Positions 19,985 through 27,617 of a stretch of DNA of 64,000 nucleotides are shown here, one piece after another (the stretch's first letter is position 1; each line of letters starts with the position of its first letter). Position numbers and translations under genes: made by a program. This stretch comes from an uncultured Clostridia bacterium (lineage in GTDB: Bacteria > Bacillota > Clostridia > Christensenellales > UBA1242): NCBI GenBank assembly GCA_934778215.1, contig CAKVOE010000001.1, forward strand, positions 496,001-560,000, given 5' to 3'. The notes under the pieces are model-generated. The model ran no database searches and had not been told where the DNA came from. It worked only from the letters and a program-made list of their open reading frames with translations.

Positions 19985-20165
19985 ACAGCACAACCAAGCC
20001 CCGATTAGTGGCACACACCCAGCAGATTTGATTAGATTTTATAGAAAAAACACCCAACACAGGTTGCCCATAAGGTTATCCTATGGGCGTTCTGTTTTGG
20101 GGGTTTTTGCATAAAAGATAATTAAAGATGCGGACAGTTGGTTCCGTCCGTCCAGCGGACGGAAC
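19985..20165 (+). repeat. Family B repeat, copy B4
   Basis: Forward copy: CCCAGCAGATTTGATTAGAT block, then a central hairpin GCCCAT/ATGGGC with loop arms AAGG/CCT, then CATAAAAGATAATTAAAGAT, ending in the hairpin TTCCGTCCG...CGGACGGAA at 20141-20165. The terminal hairpin begins five bases after the trhP stop codon on the minus strand. Confidence 0.8.
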
Positions 20166-20169
20166 AACT

Positions 20170-21534
20170 CTACCCTCTTATGATGTCGCCGGGCTGAATG
20201 CTTGCGTAAATTTCGGTTGAAGCGGTTTCGGGTTGTTTTAGGTTTGTTTCTGGGGAGAGTAGTTTGATGGTTAATATAAGCGTTTGTTGTACCCTTTTTG
20301 CATCGGGAACAACTTCTCCGTTTGTATCTGTTATGTTTTCTATTTCAAAAAGTTTGCCAAATGCTTTACCTTTTGACAATATGTTAATTTTGTCACCTAT
20401 CTTAAAACGGTTTCGCATTTCTACGGTAATTTTTGTGGTGTTTTGTGCAGATTTTTGCAACTCTACTGGTGGTAGAGTGGTAGAATTTGCAACATTTTCG
20501 GTTTTCTTAATTATTCCTAAAAAGGTTGAGTTTTGCACTTGGTGTGATGTCAAATAGTTTTGCTTGCAATTTCCGTCATTAAACATAAAGCCCGTTGTAA
20601 ACTGTCTATGCGAGCAATTTTCTAATTCTTTTACATAGTTTTCTGGGGTTAAATTAGGGTCTGGGCGACCATTAATAACGGCATCTATGGCACGGCGGTA
20701 GGCGTTTATGGTGGTAGCAAGGTAGTAAGGAGATTTCATTCTGCCTTCTATTTTGAAAGACTTGACGCCCGCTTGCATAAGTTCGCCAATATGCTCAATT
20801 AGGCACATATCCTTGCTATTTAAAATGTAGGTGCCTCGCTCGTCCTCTTGCATTTCGTACTCATTGCCCTTGCGTTCTTCGGCAAACTTGCTATTTTCGG
20901 GGGCTTCGGCACGCTCTACTAAGTGGTAACTGTATCGGCACGCTTGCACGCATTCGCCACGGTTAGAATCTCTGCCTGTTAGGTAGTTAGAAAGCAAGCA
21001 TCTACCCGAATAAGATATGCACATTGCACCATGCACAAAGACCTCTACCTCGGCAGAGTGTTTTTGTAGTTGTTTGGTAATTTCGGCGACATCGGCAAAC
21101 GGCAATTCTCTGGCAAGAACCACCCTTTTTGCCCCAAATTTTTGAACATAGGTTAACGCACTGCCCACATTTGTGGTGTTTGCCTGTGTAGAAACATGGA
21201 GTTCTAGTGACGGAGCCACCCTTTTTACCATATCCATTAGCCCAATATCTGACACAATTACGCCATCGGCTCCAGCGTTTTCAAGTTCTTTAAAATAGCG
21301 TTCTAATTCGGCAAGGTCGTTGTTTCGGGGATAGATATTTACCGTGACATACGCCTTTTTGCCCATAGAATGCGTGTAATTTATTGGTTCGGTTATATCC
21401 GAAAAATTGGTTGCATAGGCACGCAAACCAAATTTGTTTCCTGCAAAATATACGGCATCGGCACCAAAGTGCAACGCCGTTTTTAGTTTTTCCATATCGC
21501 CCGCAGGCGCCAAAAGTTCAAAATTGTTATTCAT
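20170..21534 (-). CDS. trhP: Peptidase U32-family tRNA hydroxylation protein (TrhP-type)
   Basis: 454 residues. The N-terminus ELLAPAGDMEKLKTALHFGA and the Cys-rich signature around residues 165-200 (HGAMCISYSGRCLLSNYL, then RGECVQACRY) are diagnostic of the U32 family. In bacteria TrhP (YegQ/YrrO) introduces the hydroxyl at wobble uridine C5 (ho5U), using prephenate-derived chemistry and an iron-sulfur cluster. The neighbour at 23133 is the matching O-methyltransferase TrmR, which supports this assignment over a protease role. The C-terminal third (about 330-454) is the usual beta-barrel extension. The start follows GGAGAAATTTA and a perfect promoter. Peptidase activity is a historical label for this family. 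Confidence 0.9.
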   Translation of the reverse strand: MNNNFELLAPAGDMEKLKTALHFGADAVYFAGNKFGLRAYATNFSDITEPINYTHSMGKKAYVTVNIYPRNNDLAELERYFKELENAGADGVIVSDIGLMDMVKRVAPSLELHVSTQANTTNVGSALTYVQKFGAKRVVLARELPFADVAEITKQLQKHSAEVEVFVHGAMCISYSGRCLLSNYLTGRDSNRGECVQACRYSYHLVERAEAPENSKFAEERKGNEYEMQEDERGTYILNSKDMCLIEHIGELMQAGVKSFKIEGRMKSPYYLATTINAYRRAIDAVINGRPDPNLTPENYVKELENCSHRQFTTGFMFNDGNCKQNYLTSHQVQNSTFLGIIKKTENVANSTTLPPVELQKSAQNTTKITVEMRNRFKIGDKINILSKGKAFGKLFEIENITDTNGEVVPDAKRVQQTLILTIKLLSPETNLKQPETASTEIYASIQPGDIIRG

Positions 21535-21564
21535 TAAATTTCTCCACCAATGTTTTTCCTGTTA

Positions 21565-21593
21565 ATTATATGGCGAAATGGTTGCATTGTCAA
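21565..21593 (-). promoter_or_regulatory. Perfect sigma-A promoter of trhP
   Basis: TTGACA (21588-21593), 17-base spacer, TATAAT (21565-21570). The transcript would start about 25 bases before the ATG. The upstream context AAACCGC is shared with the trmR promoter. Confidence 0.85.
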
Positions 21594-21653
21594 GCGGTTT
21601 CCGCCCGACAAGCGGACGGACAGATTAAATAAAGGGTGTGTAGTTTTAAAATT

Positions 21654-21999
21654 AACGGGCGAAGCCCGTTGTAGGGCGGGGAAACCTTCCCCGCCGTAAC
21701 CTTGTTTGTCGATACGCCATAAGTTTTTACTTAAAGTTATAGGTGTGTAAATTATTATGATTGATTTATTATTCAGTTTTAATTGTTACCAATATGTTTA
21801 AGTGAATAATTGTAACGATAGTGGTATATAAGGAAACGGCGGGGATAATATCCCCGCCCTACAACGGACAAAGTCCGTTTGTTTTATTGTTCTGTTTTTG
21901 TCGTTCCCAATTAGTTTAAGTAAGTAATTGTTACGATTGTGGTATATAAGGTTACGGCGGGGATAATATCCCCGCCCTACAACGGACAAAGTCCGTTTA
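21654..21999. repeat. Family A element A4 followed by a tandem right-half copy
   Basis: Complete element: hairpin AACGGGCGAAGCCCGTT, core 21670-21862, right flank hairpin AACGGACAAAGTCCGTT. An extra right half (21863-21982), from that hairpin to another CCGCCCTACA, is then repeated and followed by the same flank hairpin (to 21999). This indicates duplication of a ~120-bp half unit. Confidence 0.8.
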
Positions 22000-22032
22000 T
22001 TTGATATAAAAGTTATATTTCAAAATTTTTGT

Positions 22033-22222
22033 ATTACAGCACAACCAAAACACATTTAGTGGCACGCACCCAGCAGATTTGATTAGATTTTATAGAAAAA
22101 ACACCCAACACGGGTGCCGATTGTATTTTTACATCGGCGTTCTGTTTTGGGGGTTTTTGCATAAAAGATAATTAAAGATGCGGACAGTTGGTTCCGTCCG
22201 TCCGATAGGCGGACGGAACAAT
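22033..22222 (+). repeat. Family B repeat, copy B5
   Basis: Forward copy with CCCAGCAGATTTGATTAGAT, central hairpin GCCGAT/ATCGGC, the GATAATTAAAGATGCGGAC block and terminal hairpin TTCCGTCCG...CGGACGGAA (about 22191-22221). A remnant of a family A right end (CCCCGCCCTACA) follows at 22229-22240. Confidence 0.8.
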
Positions 22223-22269
22223 ACAATCCCCGCCCTACATGAAATAATTTGTTTGCCGAACAAAATAAA

Positions 22270-22389
22270 AACGGACAAAGTCCGTTTGTTTTATTGTTCT
22301 GTTTTTGTCGTTACCAATTAGTTTAAGTAAGTAATTGTTACGATTGTGGTATATAAGGTTACGGCGGGGATAATATCCCCGCCCTACAT
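22270..22389. repeat. Family A right half-element
   Basis: Third copy of the ~120-bp half unit also present at 21863-21982, from ACGGACAAAGTCCGT to CCGCCCTACA, nearly identical to it. Together with the hairpin-like remnant at 22394-22427 it accounts for the gap before the membrane protein gene. Confidence 0.75.
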
Positions 22390-22450
22390 AAATAGTTTCG
22401 CCAGTCTGAATTGAACGGACGGAATCAACAGGCTTCGTTTAGCGGGTAGA

Positions 22451-23095
22451 TTATTCGAGGTAGCCTTTGCCGGTGGTGCCTCCGTTGTCTTCGGGTTCGG
22501 GCTTTGGGGCGTCTGGAAAGGGGTCGGCTTCGGCGGTGCCAAAAAGGTCTAGCGGTTTGGGGTCGGCTTCGGCGTTCTTTCGCTCTCTAAAATCTTTTAG
22601 CCACAATAGGTCACTTTGGCGATTCGTTTCTTCCTTTTGCTGTTGAATTTTTTTTTGCCTTTTGCGTTTGCGGTAACGATTAAATTTGAATTTCATTTCG
22701 GCAATAAACACATCTAGTGTGATAGTTAAAATTATTAATAATAGCGAAAAAATACTAGAAATTAGGGCAAAAAGGTCTAGCCTTGAAGCCGAAACAATGT
22801 TTAAAATAGACAGCGTAATTAGTAGCAATTTTAGCAGGTATTTTATGCATTTCATTGAGTTTTTGTAAAGCCCAAGTGCGGTTTTGGAGTATTTTTTTGC
22901 GTTTAGGCTTACGAGTGTAAAAATTACAAATATTGCAACATACACCAAAAAAGTGACCGTTGTAATTTTGCCAACAACGGTGTTTTTGCTAGAATTTGCA
23001 AGCAAAACGAATGTTAGAGCCGTTTGAAAGCCTAACGAGATAATTGTGAAAATGAATATGAAGATGTTGCCCTGCTTTTTTGTATTTTCCGCCAT
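22451..23095 (-). CDS. Small integral membrane protein of unknown function
   Basis: 214 residues with about four hydrophobic segments (roughly 11-31, 41-63, 83-103 and 106-128). A strongly basic cytoplasmic stretch follows (FKFNRYRKRKRQKK near 137-150), then a Pro/Glu/Asp-rich tail. No family recognised. The start at 23095 follows GGAGAGATAA. It lies 37 bases downstream of trmR on the same strand with no terminator between, so the two are probably co-transcribed from the trmR promoter. The charged tail suggests cytoplasmic protein contacts, which is inference only. Confidence 0.75.
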   Translation of the reverse strand: MAENTKKQGNIFIFIFTIISLGFQTALTFVLLANSSKNTVVGKITTVTFLVYVAIFVIFTLVSLNAKKYSKTALGLYKNSMKCIKYLLKLLLITLSILNIVSASRLDLFALISSIFSLLLIILTITLDVFIAEMKFKFNRYRKRKRQKKIQQQKEETNRQSDLLWLKDFRERKNAEADPKPLDLFGTAEADPFPDAPKPEPEDNGGTTGKGYLE

Positions 23096-23132
23096 TTATC
23101 TCTCCATAACTTTGCTTGAAAAAATTGTTATA

Positions 23133-23747
23133 CTACTTTTTTGTTGCGACCAAAACGCCGTCTTCAAAGTCGTAGATTGTGACATTTTCTAACTTTTCGG
23201 AATTTTGTACCTTGTTAATAAACTCTCGCATATTTACAACTATTGTGCGGTGCTTCTTTTTTGGAATTTCGCCCTCGCCAAGCACTTTGCCGTGATACAA
23301 GCAATCATCTGCAATTAGCACGCCACCCGGAGAAAGCAGTTCTACTACATTTTCGAACATTCTGTTGTAACTACTTTTGTTGCAATCTAGCAAAATTAGG
23401 TCAAATTTTTGCCCAGTTTTGGAGCCTACAAGTTTTTCTACCACCTCTTCGGCATCGGCATTAATTGGCAAAACACGTTCAAAAAAATCGAGTTCGGCAT
23501 ACATTCGCATAGCGTCTGTGTAGTTATCTTTGTCCTTTTCGATGGTAAGAAGGTTTACCGAATCTTCGGCGGTTAGCATTACCGAACCGCTGTAACCCTT
23601 GCCCGAGCCAAGTTCTAGCACCATTTGTGGTTTGCGTTTTTGGACAATGTTTTCTATTAATTTTTGGGTTTCTACTCTAATTATTGGAAAATCTTTTTGT
23701 TCTAATCTTCTTTTTTGAAGTTCTTGCTTGCGTTCTTCGTTGGTCAT
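23133..23747 (-). CDS. trmR: tRNA 5-hydroxyuridine O-methyltransferase (TrmR-type)
   Basis: 204 residues, class I O-methyltransferase of the YrrM/TrmR type, which makes mo5U34 from ho5U34 using SAM. Motif I VLELGSGKGYSGSVML (about residues 39-54) and the later LILLDCNKSSY and GGVLIADDCLYHGKV segments match this family's metal- and substrate-binding loops. The ATG at 23747 (MTNEERKQ) is chosen over an upstream in-frame start because it follows AAAAAAGGACG and because the predicted transcript begins near 23775, after the longer frame would have started. Together with trhP it supplies both steps of wobble-uridine oxidation and methylation. Confidence 0.88.
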   Translation of the reverse strand: MTNEERKQELQKRRLEQKDFPIIRVETQKLIENIVQKRKPQMVLELGSGKGYSGSVMLTAEDSVNLLTIEKDKDNYTDAMRMYAELDFFERVLPINADAEEVVEKLVGSKTGQKFDLILLDCNKSSYNRMFENVVELLSPGGVLIADDCLYHGKVLGEGEIPKKKHRTIVVNMREFINKVQNSEKLENVTIYDFEDGVLVATKK

Positions 23748-23781
23748 TAAAATTTCGTCCTTTTTTGTGTAATCGTTAGTA

Positions 23782-23810
23782 ATTATAACCATTCCAGCCA
23801 AAATTGTCAA
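23782..23810 (-). promoter_or_regulatory. Perfect sigma-A promoter of trmR
   Basis: TTGACA (23805-23810), 17-base spacer, TATAAT (23782-23787). Upstream context AAACCGC is as at trhP. A GC-rich hairpin GTTCCGTCCG...CGGACGGAAC (23824-23852) separates it from the divergent sigma-factor gene. Confidence 0.85.
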
Positions 23811-23865
23811 GCGGTTTCCATTTGTTCCGTCCGTCCGGTAGGCGGACGGAACAATTCTTTTGGTG

Positions 23866-23895
23866 GTATAGTTTTTGTGGGTGGGTGCATAAAAT
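23866..23895 (+). promoter_or_regulatory. Candidate sigma-E-like promoter of sigK
   Basis: GTATA at 23866-23870 and CATAAAAT at 23888-23895, with 17 bases between the ATA and the CATA, resemble the sporulation sigma-E pattern (ATA, 16-18 bases, CATACA-like). In Bacillus sigK is transcribed by sigma-E, which fits. No sigma-A pair is seen here. This is a motif match only. Confidence 0.4.
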
Positions 23896-23925
23896 TGGGT
23901 AAATAAGTTGTTTTTTGGAGGTTAT

Positions 23926-24630
23926 ATGTTCTTTAAGGCGATTTTTGCATTTTTATCTAAGATTTTTTTATTCACAGGAAAACTTGGCAACAAAAACTCG
24001 TTTGAGAAAAAACTAAGCACTGAGGACGAGAAAAAATATTTTGCCCGAATTTGCAAGGCTCGTGCCATGGCAAAGTCTGACCCCGAAGCCGAAGAAATTT
24101 TGGTTAAGCACAATTTAAGGCTGGTTGCACACATTGCAAACAAGTACAAAAGCAGTTACAGTGACACCGATGACCTAATTAGTGTTGGGAGCATTGGACT
24201 TATTAAGGCGGTTAGAAGTTTTGACCCCGAGCGGGCGAACAATTTTAGCACCTATGCGTCTAGGTGTATAGAGAATGAAATTTTGATGCTTTTTAGGTCG
24301 GAGAAGAAATGTACGGCAGATATTAGCCTAGAAACGACCATTGGCACCGACAAAGACGGCAACGATATGAGCCTATCGGACATTTTGGCAGACACTTCGG
24401 TAGATGCCGAAACGCAAACCAATATAAAATTGGCAATTTTGAAGGTTGAAGAGATTAGTAAAAAAATTCTTGACCGCCGAGAACTGTTTGTAATAACCCA
24501 CCGCTACGGTCTGTTTAAAACCACCCCGCTTACGCAAAAGGAAATTGCCGAACGGCTGGATATATCCCGCTCCTACATTTCTCGCATAGAAAAAACCGCC
24601 CTAAAAAAGATTAAGGCGGAATTAAAATAG
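23926..24630 (+). CDS. sigK: Sporulation sigma factor, SigK-type
   Basis: 234 residues, sigma-70 family. A hydrophobic N-terminal pro-like segment (about residues 1-22) precedes LSTEDEKKYFA. Region 2 reads NLRLVAHI...DLISVGSIGLIKAV...STYASRCIENEILM (about 67-125), and region 4 ends in a helix-turn-helix TQKEIAERLDISRSYISRIE (about 205-224). NLRLVAHI and SRSYISRIEK are closer to SigK than to SigE. SigK drives late mother-cell sporulation genes after its pro-sequence is cleaved. The ATG at 23926 follows TTTTTTGGAGG with ideal spacing, so the earlier in-frame start is rejected. The gene is uninterrupted, without a skin-type element. Divergent from trmR. Confidence 0.85.
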   Translation: MFFKAIFAFLSKIFLFTGKLGNKNSFEKKLSTEDEKKYFARICKARAMAKSDPEAEEILVKHNLRLVAHIANKYKSSYSDTDDLISVGSIGLIKAVRSFDPERANNFSTYASRCIENEILMLFRSEKKCTADISLETTIGTDKDGNDMSLSDILADTSVDAETQTNIKLAILKVEEISKKILDRRELFVITHRYGLFKTTPLTQKEIAERLDISRSYISRIEKTALKKIKAELK

Positions 24631-24768
24631 TTTTAGTTGGTTTAGTTTGATTTGGCTTAGTTTTAATTTAATTTGGTTTGGCAAACAAATTGCTTTTGTG
24701 TGAGTAAATGTTTGCAAAAAATAACAAAAAGAGCCTAACCTAAATGCCAGCATCTATCAAGAGTGCAA

Positions 24769-25455
24769 TTATCTTTCTGCTTCTTCGGCGTTAAATGAAA
24801 GGTCTAGGTTTTGCAAAGCACGCTCAGATGGGAAACTTGCCTGCTTGGTTGCTTCGTTTGGCTTTTTTGAAAATTCTAGCAATTTGTCTACCGAAACTGG
24901 ATACTCTACGGTTTTTGACACGCCGTTTATTACAACTTTGCGTTTTTCTACCATTCCCTTTTCGGTTGCGTATTGCAACATATTTTGCGTGTTTATTGAA
25001 TAATGTATGCCCGACTGCCCCAAAATTGACTTTTTGAATGCATACCAGCCATAGTCGGCAGCCATAGAATCATATTGGTATTGCTTAAACAATGCGTTTA
25101 GTTTGGCTTCGTTTAACTCGCCCTTTAATTCTGCAATTTTGTAATCTAAAATTAGGTTAGAAAACGCCGTTGACATTTTTACATAGTAATAATCTGAGCC
25201 ATTAAACGCTTCTCTGTTAGAAATTTGATGCCCGCTAGAAAAAATAACCTTGCCATTACGGCTGACAAAGTATGTGCAGTTTTCGCCCGGATACTCAATG
25301 TCGCCCGGAATAACTTCCTTTTCTCGGCAACCAGCAAGTGCTGGCGTAAATAGAGTAGAAACCGCAAGCGCAACCGGTGCAACCTTGTGCGATAACGCCT
25401 TTTTTAGTTTTTCGATAGTGTCCTTTTTATTAGAACCATTAGTGTTATTATTCAT
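24769..25455 (-). CDS. Lipoprotein with N-terminal cytoplasmic extension
   Basis: 228 residues. An unusual charged N-terminal stretch of ~24 residues (NTNGSNKKDTIEKLKK) precedes the hydrophobic segment APVALAVSTLFTPALAGC, with a lipobox ALAGC near residue 42. The same layout (KVAP then hydrophobic core then lipobox) occurs in the lipoprotein at 26215-27498, which has an even longer extension. The mature part (about 43-228) has no recognised domain; it is Tyr-rich with a region reading YYYVKMSTAFSNLI. A perfect promoter and AAGGGG site precede it. It sits between sigK and repeats, upstream of no obvious partner. Function unknown. Confidence 0.8.
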   Translation of the reverse strand: MNNNTNGSNKKDTIEKLKKALSHKVAPVALAVSTLFTPALAGCREKEVIPGDIEYPGENCTYFVSRNGKVIFSSGHQISNREAFNGSDYYYVKMSTAFSNLILDYKIAELKGELNEAKLNALFKQYQYDSMAADYGWYAFKKSILGQSGIHYSINTQNMLQYATEKGMVEKRKVVINGVSKTVEYPVSVDKLLEFSKKPNEATKQASFPSERALQNLDLSFNAEEAER

Positions 25456-25487
25456 AACAAAACCCCTTCCCTTTATTTGTTAATGCA

Positions 25488-25516
25488 ATTATATCACTAA
25501 ATGTGAGGTTTGTCAA
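25488..25516 (-). promoter_or_regulatory. Perfect sigma-A promoter for the lipoprotein at 24769
   Basis: TTGACA (25511-25516), 17-base spacer, TATAAT (25488-25493) on the minus strand, about 26 bases of leader before the ATG. Confidence 0.85.
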
Positions 25517-25531
25517 GGGGGAATGAATATA

Positions 25532-25713
25532 ATTCCGCCGGCGGGTAACCTCCGCCGGCGGAAAGGACTGTCCGTAATTTCATTTATCTTTTGGGCTAAA
25601 AAGCACGAAACAGAACGCCGATGTAAAAATACTATCGGCAACCTGTTTCGTGTTTTTTATCTCCAAAATCTAAACAAACTTACTGGGTGCGAGGTTCTAA
25701 TTTGGGGGTGGTT
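25532..25713 (-). repeat. Family B repeat, copy B6
   Basis: Terminal hairpin TCCGCCGGCGGG/CCGCCGGCGGA (25532-25561), GTCCGTAATTTCATTTATC block, central stem GCCGAT/ATCGGC, ending near TTCTAATTTGGGGG. Nearly the same terminal hairpin as copy B3. Confidence 0.8.
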
Positions 25714-25831
25714 GAATATTGCATTGTTGCAAATACTGAGTGCGTAATTCTAATTATTGTTTAGTTTAATTGTTATATCTTGTTAAATAATGAACGGGCG
25801 GGCGGAATGGACAGGCGGGATTTTTACAATT

Positions 25832-26086
25832 AACGGGCGAAGCCCGTTGTAGGGCGGGGAAACCTTCCCCGCCGTAGCCTTAGAAAAACGGGTGTTAAAG
25901 GTTTGTACTTAAAGATAAAGTAGCCCCGCCCGTGGCGGGGGTTGCCCGCCAATTTTGGCGGAGTGCCACCGCCGTGGGTGGAGTTTTCCGTGTTGTTTAA
26001 TGCAAGGTGCGTGCCTGTTTGTTTAAGTAAGTAATTTTTACATTTCGTTATATAAGGAAACGGCGGGGATAATATCCCCGCCCTAC
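25832..26086. repeat. Family A element A5 carrying a family D insertion
   Basis: Flank hairpin AACGGGCGAAGCCCGTT, core 25848-26086 ending CCGCCCTAC. It is about 40 bp longer than other copies because a ~52-bp GC-rich family D block (GCCCGTGGCGGGGGTTGCCC and its continuation, about 25928-25978) lies inside. The same block appears alone at 41394-41446. Confidence 0.8.
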
Positions 26087-26097
26087 GCTTTTGTCAA

Positions 26098-26182
26098 TAC
26101 TTTTTGGATTCAAATCCAAAAACTTTTTTGCGACACCACATAAGGAAAAAAGTTCCGCGGGCGGGGAAACGCTTGCGGAACT
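26098..26182 (-). terminator. Terminator region for the lipoprotein at 26215
   Basis: Two stems. AGTTCCGC/GCGGAACT (26151-26158 with 26175-26182) is followed on the minus strand by a T-run at 26146-26150. Beyond it, a palindrome TTTTTGGATT/AATCCAAAAA lies at about 26103-26123. The first hairpin is the likely terminator. Confidence 0.7.
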
Positions 26183-26214
26183 GAAATTTGTATTGTTTTA
26201 TATTAAATGTGTGG

Positions 26215-27498
26215 TTATTTTTGTGGCTCTTCGGCAATTATTTTTGATTGCTGTGGTTGATATTCTAGGTAACCTTGAAATAGGGTTTCGGTTAATGCAA
26301 TCGTTTCTTCTTTGTTTGAACTTAGGCATGTAAATGATATAGCCTCTACTCTTCCGTCACGAATGAATTTTACCTTTGCATTTGCTAAAGAATTGTCTTG
26401 AACAACACTTCCATCATCGGCTGTTCTTATTCCGTAGCCTGCCACACTATACCAAGCGTCTTCTGCTTTATCAAAGTCTTCAGATGAACTATCTCTGTTT
26501 GGTCTTTTATTCGCCCAATTTTCTATACTATGAACGGATACAAGGCTTGCTAAAATTTCATCGCCAAACTCTGCACCTGTAATGTCGGCTTGTCTTAAAA
26601 GTGATGCTTTTTGTTCATTTAGTGCAAATGAGAACCATTCTGGGAAATAGTCTTGCCCATCGGTGTAGAACTCGCCCTCATAAATACCATTTAGGTAGGT
26701 GTTGGAGCCTTGTTTTATTACAAACACTGCGGTATCTGAACCCTTGCGGTAATAGGTTAGGTCGGAACCCGTTTTATCTCTTGGGTTGTTTACATGTATT
26801 GCGTAATTAACCTTGTCGCCCATTAGGTATTTTTGAACGGCTTCTAGCCCATTCTGGAAATCACTCTTTTTTACTTCTACCGTAGCATTACTTTCTTCTT
26901 GGGCATCTGTAACAGGAACAAAAACACCCTCTTTGATATTAAAATAACCAACCTTCGGAGGGTTTTTTGCCAATTCTATTGAGTCCTTATACATCTGGTC
27001 GGCTGCTTCTATATTTTTATTAAACTGGGTCGTAAATCTTTTGTTAATAATATCTTGCATGGTTCGGTCTGCAAAATAATTTTTTAAATTTTCTATTGAC
27101 CAGTCGGCTAAATCTCTTACTTTATCTAGCACATATTCGTTGCCTGCTTTATCGGTAAATATTTCCGTTCCGTCCATATTTTCGGTTACTGACGGAGTGA
27201 AATCATAGTGACCTTTTGACGGAGTGCCTTGTTTGCTCTCTTGGTCACAACCAGTTAAAACCAAAGGAGAAACTGCAACCAGTGCGGCTGCAACTATTGG
27301 AGCAACTTTATTTTTTATGGTTTTAAAAAAATTACCCACTTCTTTCTCCTTTTGTTTTGCTGATAGTTTATTTAGTTTTTCTAAATCTTTTAAACTTTCT
27401 TTAAAGTCTGTATCGTTCTCTTTAAATTCTTTTTTTTGCTCGGCGTCAAGCCCTTTAAAAAACTCACGCAGAGCATACAACAATTCTTTATTTTTCAT
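26215..27498 (-). CDS. Lipoprotein partner of the second giant surface protein
   Basis: 427 residues. Residues 1-65 are charged, with a likely coiled coil (KKEFKENDTDFKESLKDLEK), before a hydrophobic segment APIVAAALVAVSPLVLTGC whose lipobox Cys is near residue 86. A folded domain follows; its second half carries KQGSNTYLNGIYEGEFYTDG (about 277-296), homologous to the protein at 3799-4860, as is the closing VEAISFT strand. It starts 120 bp downstream of the 4453-residue surface gene on the same strand. The ATG at 27498 follows GAGGGG; an upstream TTG is rejected. TATAAT (27521-27526) with a weak -35 suggests its own promoter. Probable role: accessory of the surface protein (inference). Confidence 0.82.
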   Translation of the reverse strand: MKNKELLYALREFFKGLDAEQKKEFKENDTDFKESLKDLEKLNKLSAKQKEKEVGNFFKTIKNKVAPIVAAALVAVSPLVLTGCDQESKQGTPSKGHYDFTPSVTENMDGTEIFTDKAGNEYVLDKVRDLADWSIENLKNYFADRTMQDIINKRFTTQFNKNIEAADQMYKDSIELAKNPPKVGYFNIKEGVFVPVTDAQEESNATVEVKKSDFQNGLEAVQKYLMGDKVNYAIHVNNPRDKTGSDLTYYRKGSDTAVFVIKQGSNTYLNGIYEGEFYTDGQDYFPEWFSFALNEQKASLLRQADITGAEFGDEILASLVSVHSIENWANKRPNRDSSSEDFDKAEDAWYSVAGYGIRTADDGSVVQDNSLANAKVKFIRDGRVEAISFTCLSSNKEETIALTETLFQGYLEYQPQQSKIIAEEPQK

Positions 27499-27617
27499 AA
27501 CACAACCCCTCAATTTTGTTATTATATCATAAGTATATGTTCCAACAACAAAATTGTCAAGGGTTTTGTGAACTTATAAAAATAATTTATTTAATTTTTG
27601 TATATTTTATACACTAA

